Below, in pieces: positions 55,130 through 64,000 of a stretch of DNA of 64,000 bases; the first letter of the stretch is position 1, and each line of letters opens with the position of its first letter. The DNA is taken from positions 506,062-570,061 of the forward strand of contig CAUYUJ010003636.1 of NCBI GenBank assembly GCA_963575745.1. The letters run 5' to 3'. The position numbers and the translations under genes are program-made. The stretch is from Prorocentrum cordatum. Taxonomy: Eukaryota > Sar > Dinophyceae > Prorocentrales > Prorocentraceae. The notes beneath the pieces were generated by a model. It did not search any database and had not been told where the DNA came from. It saw nothing but the letters and a program-made list of their open reading frames with translations.

Positions 55130-55385
55130 TGTTGTCGCTGTATTGGTACTTGTTGTCGTGGTGCTGCTGGTCGCCGTGCTGCCCCTGGTCGCCGTCGTGG
55201 TGGTGGTGGTGCTGGTCGCCTTGCTGGTGGTGGTGGCGCTGCTGGTCGTAGGCGTAGTGGTGGCGGTTATGCTGCAGCTGCTGCCGCTGCTTGTTGTCGC
55301 AGTTGTGGTAGTGGTTGTCGTGGTTCTGCTGGTCCTCCTGCTGCGCCGGCGGGCGGGCCCCCGGGGTGGGGCCGCGCCCGTTCCA
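54440..55385 (-). repeat. CAN triplet repeat behind element A
   Basis: Starts right after the stop of the restriction-like domain (55,391). Contains CAG runs and TTGTTGTCGC-type spacers recurring about every 100-120 bp (near 54,650, 54,830, 54,930 and 55,130). It is cut off where the truncated copy begins. Confidence 0.85.
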
Positions 55386-58300
55386 CCGCATCAGAAACAC
55401 GGCGGCAGTCGGCGAGGGGCCGGCGTCTCCGTGTAGCGGGCGTCCGCCAGGAGGTCGGCGAGGTGCGGCTCGTCCCCGTCGACGGCCAGGGTGCGCGGCG
55501 GCAACTCCAGCAGCGTGGCCGCGAACGCCCTCTGGGCCGCGACCGCGGCCAAGCCTGTCCAGCGGTGTAGGTACGCCGCCCGCGCCGACGCTCGGAGTCG
55601 CTGCGGCGCGCTGCGGGCTCTGGCCCTGGCGAGCAGCCGGACGAAGGTCTGGGCCTCCTCGGACCACCTGCCGCCGACTTCCAAGCCCAGCACGACCAAT
55701 CGGCATCTCCTTGACCCGATGAGCTCGGGGTAGGTCGCTTCCTTCCGGCCCCGCGCGACCGCGAGCTGGACTCCGTCCTCGTCCGCGGCTCTGGGCTGCG
55801 CGGTGCCGTCGGCGCGGACTGGCGACACCAGGGTCGCGTCAATCGCCAGCTGCGCTCCTCCCCAGAGCGGCAGGCCGTTCGCGATGACCTCGATCTTGCG
55901 CCCGTCGCGGGGGTCGACGCCGTCCACGTTGAGGTCTCGCAGGAGCTGATTCTCTGCGACTCGGCCCCCAGCCTCGCGGCAGATACGTGCAGCCGCTTTC
56001 TCCAATGGGATGGATCTCTTCTTGAGCACCCCTGCCCTTGGGCACGCCGCTCTGCGGTCACCTTTGGCGTCCAGTCTGCCTCTGCATCTGCAAGCGCTCG
56101 CTGCGAAGGGTAGATCAAATCGCAAGCGCCTGAGGAGCAGGACTCGAATTCTGCCGGCGGGATGTGGAAGTCCCCCGTCGTGGGCAGCGCGGTGAAGGCT
56201 CGTCCCGCGCACGGCCCGCTCTGTTGTTGTAAGTACCCGGGAGCGGCCGGCAGCGGGCCCCGGTCCAGCTCGCTCAGTGCTGCGCAGATCTGGTTTGTGA
56301 GCTCGGGGCAGCGTTCGCGGAGCATCTGCGCGCAGTCTGCCCAGGAAGCCCACCAGGCCGCCGGCGCCGTCCTGGACGCGCTTCGCAGGCCGAGCCCTCC
56401 CATGCAAAGCGGCAGTTGGCAGCGTTGGCGCGCTGACGTGCCTTCTGCGACAGCTTCTTGCGGGAGTTCCAGCAAGTCGGCGAGCGCGTTGGCCAGGTTG
56501 TCGTCGTGCGCTGCGGCGAAGGCGGCCGTGTCCTCGGGAGCCAGCGCCCTCAGGAAGAAGTTGGCCCTGGGGCTGGCGCACATGCTGAGCAGGAGCCACG
56601 AAGATTGCAGGTCCCCGACGTGTGGTATCCTCGCGAGCAAGCGGCGGTGTTCTTCCAGGATGGCCTCCAGGTGTTGGGCGACGAAAGCTCCGTGGCCTAT
56701 CGGGGCCCCCAGAACGACCAAGCCCTGGGCTTCCGGCGGGGTGTCTGCTCCTCCTACCCACACCCGGTCTGCTGCTGAGCCCAGCTCTCGGATGCCAAGT
56801 GGCTCCCGCCCTCCCCTGTTCCAGACTCGCGTCTTCCCCATGTTCACGCTGATGCCGCAGTGCGCTTGGAGGGCGTCCCGCACGGCGTTGAAGAGGAACC
56901 TCGCTCTGTCTGGCGTGGTGACCAAGTACACGTCGTCAAGGAAGGCGAAGATGCGCTCCCCGGGCCGGAGTATGCATTGGACCTGTTGCAGGGCGGGGTG
57001 TTGTCCCAAGGCAAACAGGGCTGGCATGAGCGGGTCTCCTTGCTCTCCTCCTTCCGCCTGGTCGATCGCGCGCCCTTGTCCCGCGTCGTCGTGCCACCAG
57101 TACTGCGACCTTTCCCCGTAGAAGAGGCGGCAGAAGGGAAGCAGTGCGCTACCCCTGGCCAGGTTTACAAATCCTTCGAGCATCGAGTTTCTGGACATGA
57201 GGTCGAATGCCCCGATTCCGTCTATGGAAACCACCGTGGCAGCCGGGTCACCCTGGGTGAGAGTCTGCGCGAGGTGCGCCACGCATTCCGTGCCTGCTCG
57301 GGTCGAGAGTGCGAACTGGAAGGGGGCAGTCGCCTGCTCGACCTCTTCGCCCACTTGCTGCGCCAGTGTGCGGGCTACCAGCCGCCTGAAGACGTCGCCA
57401 GTCACGATGCCTCGCACCCTCCCGTTGCTCTCGCGCAGCGCCGTGAGGCGGCCGAGCCGGAGGGCCTCTGCCACGGGGCCAGGGATTTCCGCCCTCGCAA
57501 GGAGCGTGGCAGCGTGGTGCAGGAGGTCGCAGCAGTGCTCGTCGTCCAGCAGCGTCTGCAAGTGTTCTCCCGTCATCCCTGAGGGGCCCGGCGCAGCGCC
57601 CCGGCGACTCCTGCGCACGTTCGTGAGGAGGCGGTCTGGTTCCAGGCTGGCGAGGCCTTGCGGCGGCGCGCGGGCGGCTCGCTCGCTGAGCTGCTCTCTC
57701 GGCTGCTGCAGGCGGCGTGCCGGGTCCCGGAGTTCGTCCAGAGTGGCCTGTGTGCCTGGTGCCACCACGCTCGCTGTCAGCGCGTGCCGCGCCGCCGAGA
57801 CCTACCTCGCCGAGGCGGATCAGCTCGCGGGCCCTCTCGCAGCGGCTGCGGAGCTCCTCGTTTTCGTCTGGCGCCCGGCCCCGTCGTGCCTCGGGCGCCC
57901 TGCTCTGCCCGTTCGCGTCTCGCTCGGGCGGCCTGCGCGGCGGGCCCGGCTGTGCTTCTGTCAGAGGCTGCGCCCAGTCTCCAGCCTCGAAGCGGGTGAG
58001 CCTCTCCAGGAGTTGCTCCTTGGGGATCCTTTGCTGCCCCGCCTCTCTCCACAAGAGCAGTCGTGGGAGCAGGAGGAACAGCTTCCACCCTCTCGCTGCT
58101 CCTGTCTCGTCTGCTTCGCCCTCTCGGATCAGCTCCAAAGCTTTGCGCAGGGCGTTGCGGAACGGCCCCCGCGCGAACGCCGGCGCCCGTTGGAGGGTTG
58201 GCACGCGGGCCCGGAGCACAGATGCTGCGTCTGTCGCGTCCAGCGCTTCCCTCTCTGCCGCCGTCAAGCGAGCGCGGGCGTGGGCGGGGCGGCGCCCCAG

Positions 58301-60423
58301 GGGCGCCCGGGGAGGAGCAGCTCGCCCCGCGCCCCCGTCTCGGCGGGGCTGGGCCAGCGGCGCGGGCAGCGCGGGGCCAGAGTTGCTGGAGGCGCTGTCC
58401 TCAGTGTCCTCCTCGCTCTCGCTGGCGGTGCTGCTGCTCGAGCTGCCTCCTCCCCCTCCTCTGGCGCCTCTTCCTCTTCGGCCCCCTCTAGCGCGTCGCC
58501 CTCTGCTTCCTGTGGCGCTTCCTCCTCCTCTGCCTCCTCGGCCTCTGCCTTCTCCTGGGCTCCCCCCGCTGGCGTCGTCGCTGGGCTGAGGTCCTGCTGG
58601 CGCCGCTGGTGGCGGCCTCGGCGGGCGCGGCGCGGCTGCGGCCCACCTGGCCGGGTCGCGGAGCTCGTCTGCGCGCCGGTCGACCCCCCGCGCCAGCACG
58701 ACCCCCCCGAAGAGCTCGAGCAAGAGGTCCTGGGCGAGGTTGTCGATGTAGCCAGCGCCGTCCGCCAGGGCTCTGACCACAGGCGGCAGGTGCACGTGTC
58801 CAGGGCGTGCTCCGCCCCCAGCGGCGATCACGGCATATACCGCCCCTGGGCTGGCCCCTGCGAACTCCAGCCCTTGGGGGAAGGTCTCGGCCGGCACGGG
58901 GTCCGCTTGCTGCAAGGCCTCCACTGTCGGCTGCCACCAGTCGTGCGTGAGCGGGTGCGTGCTCCATCCCGCCGCCTCCTGCTGGTCAAGCAGCCCCGCC
59001 GCTGCTAACAGCAAGGGCACGTACACGCGTGAGTTGGTTCGTTCTCGTAGTGGGCCCGCCAGGGGAGGCCACCCGGCGAAGCGGCCAGGCTGCCGTTGCT
59101 CTGCGGCGGTGGGCGCCTGCTCGGGGCGCGCCAGTCGAGGATATCCTGCGTCTGCTGTTGTCGCGGGCGGCGACGGAGGGGCAGCGACCACTGGCTCCGG
59201 AAGCGGCGTGGCGGCGCAGCCCTCGCAGAGCCAGGCCCCGTGCCATCTCCACGACCCTCCTGTGGCCCTGGCGGCCCTGGCGACCCACTCGAGTGGCCCT
59301 GGCCGTCCGCAGGGGCAGCGCGGCGGTCTCGCGCCCTGCGGCGGCGAGACGTCGCTACCCAGGGGGGCCACGTCGCAGGCGCGGCATTCCCAGCTGCCCG
59401 CCAGCCCGCTGGGCCCGCGAGAGTGCCGCCACCGCAGGGGGTGGAAATGTCGCGGGCAGGCTGCGATGGCGTGCGGCGCGGGCCCTCCTGGCTGCTCGAG
59501 GGGTACTCCTGCGTAAGGGTCCGCCTCCGCCTCACTTGGCGGGCCGGCCGCGACTTGGCAGCGTGAGCACCTGCACCCTCGGGTGGGGTAGTCTCCAGAA
59601 GCGTTCAGGGATTCCACGAAGCCCGCGAGCGCCGCTACGCCACCCGGCGAGTCCCCCCACGGGCTGTTGCAAAGGGGGCATGGCGACCTTTCGGCACGGG
59701 ATGCGTCACCTGTGTGGTACAAGTGGGCCAGGCCCGCCCGTGTCCGCCGATGCCTCGCTGCGCGCGCTGCGTGGAAGCGGCGGGGGGCATGGCCGCAAGC
59801 TGGCCACGTCACGGTGTCCCCTTCGAGCGGCGTCTGGCAGATGGCGCATTCCTCCTTGTCTGGCCGGTCTGGCCCCTGCTGTTGCTGCGGCGGCTGTCGC
59901 TGCTCCTCGGCCGCCTCGCGCCCTGCTGGCGGCAGGGAGAGGCCCGAGAAGTCCCACCTCCTTCCCTCTGGTTCAGGGGGCGCTGCCGGCCAGGCGCCGA
60001 AAATGCTGGCGAAGTGGTTCAGCTGCGGTGGCGGTGGCGGTGGTGAGGCCGACCGCGCGCCCGCTCGCGAGTCTGGCGTGGCAAACCTTTCCGGCGCCGA
60101 CAGCATGTGCGGCGGCGTCTCCGCGAGCGCTGGTACCGGGGCAGACTCTCCCGATCTGCGTTCCGGCGTACCCGGCGGCTCGTCGGCTGGCCCGGGGGGG
60201 CCTGGGTGGCTGGCTTCACCGACCCGTTGTCCGCGGTAGCCGTAGAGCGCCTCCCGCGGACTCCTCGCCAGTGCGCACTGCTCCTGTCGTGGTGGTGGCA
60301 GTGCTTGTGCTGGCGCTGGTGCTGGTGGCGGCGCTGTCGGTCGCTGTCGCGGTGCTGCTGCTGGTCGCTGTGTTTGCGGTGGCGTTGATGTTTCTGCTGG
60401 TCGGTGTCGCAGGGTGTCGTTGT

Positions 60424-60433
60424 GGTGGTTGCC

Positions 60434-60482
<49 letters not shown>

Positions 60483-60527
60483 TGGTAGCGGTGGTGGTGG
60501 TGGTGCTGCTGCTGCTGCTGCTGCTGC

Positions 60528-60566
<39 letters not shown>

Positions 60567-60999
60567 TCGTGGTGGTGCCGCTGCAGCTGGTCGCAGCGGC
60601 GACGCTGCCGCTGGTGATGGTTGTCGTGGTGGTGGTGATGTTGCTGCTGACGTTGCTGCTTGTCGCCGTCGTTGTGCTGCTGCTCGCGGCGCCCTTGTTG
60701 GGAGTCGTGCCGCCTCTTGTGGTCGAACATGTTGTCGCGTTGCTCCTGCGGCCTTGCTGCACAAGCCGGGGCGCCACCGGGGACCGCAGCGGAGCCGCGC
60801 GAACCCCGATGGGGAACTGGCCCCAGGGGAGTCCTACCGTGGGAATGGGGCTCTTCCCCTGGGGGGCACGGGCTGCAGCTGACGCCAGCCCCCTCCCTCG
60901 GAAGGGGCTGGAGGGCTGGCGGCCAGACGGCTGGAAAGGCCGTCTGAGGTGGCGGAGGGCCCTGCTGGCTGCCGCTGCTGTTGCTTTTGCTGCTGCTTT

Positions 61000-61030
<31 letters not shown>

Positions 61031-61197
61031 GGGCTGCCGTCCGCAGTCGTTGGCTGCGTGCTGTGGTGCTGTGGTGGTGCTGGTCGTCACTGTGGTGCTG
61101 GTCGTTGGGTGCGTGCTGTGGCGCTGGTCGTTTGGTACGTGCTGTGTTGCTGGTCGTTGGTGTTGGTCGCTGTGGTGCTGGTCGTTGTGGTGGTTGC

Positions 61198-61241
<44 letters not shown>

Positions 61242-61262
61242 TGGTGGCGGTGGTGGTGGTGG

Positions 61263-61294
<32 letters not shown>

Positions 61295-61731
61295 CTGGTC
61301 GTCGTGGTGGCGCCGCTGCAGCTGGTCGCAGTGGCGACGCTGCCGCTGGTGATGGTTGTCGTGGTGGTGGTGTTGCTGCTGATGTTGCTGCTTGTCGTCG
61401 TCGTTGTGCTGCTTCTCGCGGCGCCCTTGTTGGGAGTCGTACCGCCTCTTGTGGTCGAACATGTTGTCGCGTTGCTCCTGTGGGCTTGCTGCACAAGCCG
61501 GGGCGCCACCGGGGACCGCAGCGGAGCCGCGCGAACCCCGATTGGGAACTGGCCCCAGGGGAGTCCTACCGTGGGAATGGGGCTCTTCCCCTGGGGGGCA
61601 CGGGCTGCAGCTGACGCCAGCCCCCTCCCTCGGAAGGGGCTGGAGGGCTGGCGGCCAGACGGCTGGAATGGCCGTCTGAGGTGGCGGAGGGCCCTGCTGG
61701 CTGCCGCTGCTGCTGCTTTTGCTGCTGCTTT

Positions 61732-61762
<31 letters not shown>

Positions 61763-62090
61763 GGGCTGCCGTCCGCCGTCGTTGGCTGCGCGCTGTGGTG
61801 CTGTCCTCCTCCTGTCTCCGACGGGCGGCCCCGGGGTCCCCGCCTCCCCTGCCCCGCCTGGTCCTGAGGCCCGCTTTTCCTTTAGACCTGGTGGGGGGCC
61901 GGCGGCCCCGCCCCCCAGGTGATCCAAATGAAATTGTCCACATTTGACTTTCTCGCTTCTGTGCATGGTGCTTGCGCGGTCGATCGTCACTGTGGTGCTG
62001 GTCGATGGCTGCGTGCTGTGGCGCTGGTCGTTTGGTGCGTGCTGTGTTGCTGGTCGTTGGTGTTGGTCGCTGTGGTGCTGGTCGTTGTGG
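60424..62090 (-). repeat. About 763-bp tandem duplication in element A
   Basis: 60,424-61,186 and 61,187-about 62,090 are near-identical, for example GGGCGCCACCGGGGACCGCA at 60,769 and 61,501 and GGAATGGGGCTCTTCCCCTG in both. CTG-run length differs between copies. The second copy carries a 0.18-kb insertion. Both copies stay in the same reading frame. Confidence 0.9.
61804..61986 (-). mobile_element. 0.18-kb insertion in the second duplicate, with hairpin
   Basis: Absent from the first duplicate, where 14 bp stand in its place. It carries ACCTGGTGGGGGGC facing GCCCCCCAGGT, a strong hairpin at 61,888-61,920. On the minus strand it has GACAATTTCATTTGGATCAC. Net length is 171 bp, so the surrounding frame is kept. 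Candidate small mobile element or introner. Confidence 0.55.
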
Positions 62091-63064
62091 TGCTGTGTGC
62101 TGCTGCTGCTGCTGCAGCTGCTGCTGCAGCTGCTGCTGCTGCTGCTGCTGGTGCTGCTGCTGCTGCTGCCGCTGCTGCTGCTGCTGCTGTGTTGGTCGCT
62201 GTCGCGCTGGTCTGCTGGTCGTTGTCGCGGTGGTGTTGCTGTTGTCGCTGTTGCTCGTCGTTCTGCTGTTGGTCGCTGCGGTGCTGGTCGGTGCGCTGGC
62301 GTTGTTGTGCGCGGCGCGGGGCCGTGGCAGGTGTGCTCCCCGAGTACCCCCGCTCGCGCCATCTCCTTGTCAGCCTGTGCCTTTATGTGTGGTCGTGGCG
62401 GTGGTTGGGCGTGACGCGGTTGCATGGTGGGCACGCCGCGCTGCTGCTCTCTCTGGTGGTGTTGTTGTGGCTGTGGTGGTTGTTGTTGCTGCTGCTGCTG
62501 CTGCGGCCGTTGCGGCGTCTCCTCGGCCCCCGTGGTATGCAGCAGCTTCTGGTGAAAAGCGGCCTGCAGCCGACGCTTCTCGAACCGCTCGGTGACACAG
62601 CGTCGCCGCCGCTCGGAGGCCGCGCTCAACTCCATCAGAGCGCCATGCTCAGCCACCGCTGCCTCGAAACTAGCATCCTCCTGCAACCGCGCGGCTCCGT
62701 GGCGGCTTCGGCGTAGGCGCCTGCGTGCGAAGGCTGGTACTGCAGCCCGTGGTTGCTCCTGCTGGCGCTGGTGCGTCCCCCCTGCCCTCCCCCCATCACT
62801 TCTCGCCTCGCCCTCGGCCTCATCCTCCTCAGCCTCACTGGGTCCCGTTCTCCTCCTCGGCCCTCCTGCTGCCAGCTGCCCCTCGCGCGGCTGCCGCGTG
62901 CCACTCGCAAACACCTCCTCGGCAGCCGGCCGAAAACAGAGGGGACCGAACGACTCACTTGCAAACCTCATGGGCGGTGCAGCCCTCAAATCCTGCACCC
63001 TTCTTCTGGACCGGCCCGCCCCTCTCAAGCCGGCCTCCGATGAACGGCGACGTGCGCCAGCCAC

Positions 63065-64000
63065 CTCCCATAAGCCCGGTGGTGGGCCAGGGTCTGCTGG
63101 GAGCGGTCTGCGGTGTCCTCGTGGTGCTGCTGAGGGTGCTGCTGGTTCCGTGTGCTGCGACTCGCGTGCTGCCCCTCCTCTTCCTCCTCCTCCTCCTCCT
63201 CCTCCTCCTCCTCCTCCTCCTCCTCCTCCTCCTCCCCCCTCTGCCTTGGTCTCGGCGTGGCCCGCCTGTGCGAGCGCCCCCGCTCACTGACTGCGGCCCC
63301 CCCTTCTGGCGCCACCCCTCGCCTCCGGCACCCCCTGTGCCTAAGGCGTCAGCGCGTGAAGCGAAGCTCCCAAGCAGCGGCGGCGCCAGCGCGCGCAGGC
63401 CCAGCGGCTCCCCGCGGCGGCGCGCCACCCCAGGCGAAGGCGCCATCGCGCGCGGCCCCCCGCGACTCCCCCCACGGACCCCCGAGTCGATGATACGACT
63501 GGTGCCCCCGCCGCTTGTTGAGCCCGGTCTTGAGCCGTCTGAAAGTCGACTGGTCGGTCTGCGAGTCTGGGTCGGCTGTCCGTGTCTTCGGGCGGCGGGG
63601 CAGGTGTGAGGCCGTGCTCGCCTTGAGCCAGGTGGCGGAAGGGGTTCAAGCGGAGGGGGTCGGGGGCTAGTCGTGTCGTTGGGTGCTCGGTGGTTGTCTT
63701 GGTCGTGGTTTTCTTTGTCAGCTCGCGGCCTGGAAGGGCCCCTCTCCTGACCGAGATTCTCGCTCGGCGCCCGGCGTGGTGACGAGGTCTCGGCGGGCTC
63801 GCCCTTCGCCTCCCGCCTCCCTGCGCTCGTCTCCTTCGCGCAGCCAGCGTCCAAGGAGGCCCGGTGGCGGGCCTGGGTCCGGCGGGCGCCCCCCTTCGCC
63901 CGGAGCACTCCCCATGCTCCGAGCGTCGGCGCGCGGACCCCGTGGCCCCCTGGAGTGCGCCATGCCTGCGCCCCGCGCGCGCCCCGCGCGCGCGCCGGCC
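63065..64000. other. GC-rich, GAG/CTC repeat, no recognised gene
   Basis: A pure CTC run at 63,174-63,237 (poly-Glu on the minus strand) is followed by GC-rich sequence with long biased frames on both strands. It may be the 5' end of element A, whose minus-strand frame stays open here in pieces. I see no promoter or other motif. Confidence 0.45.

Larger units (their letters stand above)
55391..63064 (-). mobile_element. A-type retroelement A: RING-like finger, RT, restriction-like domain
   Basis: The best-preserved member. One frame runs 63,064-57,248 without a stop. It has a basic N-terminus with RRRRCVTERFEKRR (62.6 kb), then Gln/His/Thr repeats. RVGEASHPGPPGP (60.2 kb) is followed by a RING-like finger CAIC..CGHAPRRFH..CPLC (59.86-59.66 kb). 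More Cys/His pairs (CRCSRC, CPRHFH, CRAC, CPCG, CEGC) run to 59.2 kb, then PLLLAAAGLLDQQEAAGW and an acidic linker. A 1-bp shift near 57,803 enters the RT frame: TVVSIDGIGAFDLMSRNS (motif A, 57.22 kb), EGGEQGDPLMPALFALGQ (B), FAFLDDVYLVT (C, 56.93 kb), then NMGKTRVWNRGG. A second shift near 56,070 leads to ANGLPLWGGAQLAIDATLVS, GRKEATYPEL and LGLEVGGRW, the restriction-like domain (55.95-55.4 kb). No ATG start is certain. Two frameshifts make it inactive as written, unless they are sequencing errors or programmed. Confidence 0.85.

Noticed and set aside
1-64000. CRISPR arrays, tRNA or rRNA genes, riboswitches, bacterial operons
   Set aside because: None was seen. Direct repeats here are triplet arrays, minisatellites or mobile-element parts without spacer structure, and the content is eukaryotic.

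Overview
This window looks like nuclear DNA of a dinoflagellate. Evidence: (i) a relict dinoflagellate spliced-leader sequence lies 5' of a basic-protein gene at 46.3 kb (18 of 22 positions match the known consensus); (ii) that gene contains a short intron that appears to have a GA donor, a non-canonical donor reported for dinoflagellates; (iii) there are several reverse-transcriptase families, and an array of near-identical pentatricopeptide (PPR) repeats, of the type abundant in dinoflagellate genomes; (iv) the DNA is very GC-rich, with long triplet repeats and many nested, decayed retroelements. The species cannot be fixed. No rRNA, tRNA, CRISPR or bacterial operon was seen.

Layout. 0-18 kb: debris. 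A minus-strand RT fragment (2.2-3.1 kb) is followed by a decayed plus-strand RT/RNase H element (4.6-8.1 kb) bracketed by complementary GAT and ATC triplet arrays. Then come satellites, a dispersed repeat with a CGT-triplet core (11.8-12.7 kb) and mostly gene-free sequence. 18.4-23.6 kb: a plus-strand, truncated 'A-type' retroelement, with a 0.8-kb insertion inside the RT active-site motif. 23.6-26.2 kb: a minus-strand array of about 19 PPR units with a stop codon and frameshifts. 26.5-29.6 kb: a 3.1-kb CAN-triplet array.

29.7-63 kb: A-type elements on the minus strand. These encode an N-terminal coiled or basic region, CAN/poly-Q repeats, a GEASHPGPP motif, a RING-like zinc finger, an RT and a restriction-like C-terminal domain. 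One element is split into a 5' half (52.4-49.6 kb) and a 3' half (32.9-29.7 kb) by a 16.65-kb insertion (32,918-49,567). The two halves share CCATATGG at the break and rejoin in frame when one copy is kept. The insertion ends are inverted repeats (ATCGGsGCCCCTT). Its less GC-rich interior holds a second LINE type (EEP nuclease, RT with YADD, C2H2 fingers), a dinoflagellate multicopy transposase-like ORF, a 0.75-kb fold-back repeat, the SL-tagged gene, other hypothetical ORFs and several minisatellites. A second A-type element (63.1-55.4 kb) is the best preserved. A 5'-truncated copy (54.44-52.43 kb) ends in a poly(A) stretch.

Almost nothing here is an ordinary host gene. The exceptions are the 45.0-46.2 kb gene, possibly the short ORFs at 46.7-48.5 kb, and possibly the PPR array. 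The most informative content is the nesting order of mobile elements and the repeat structures at their ends.
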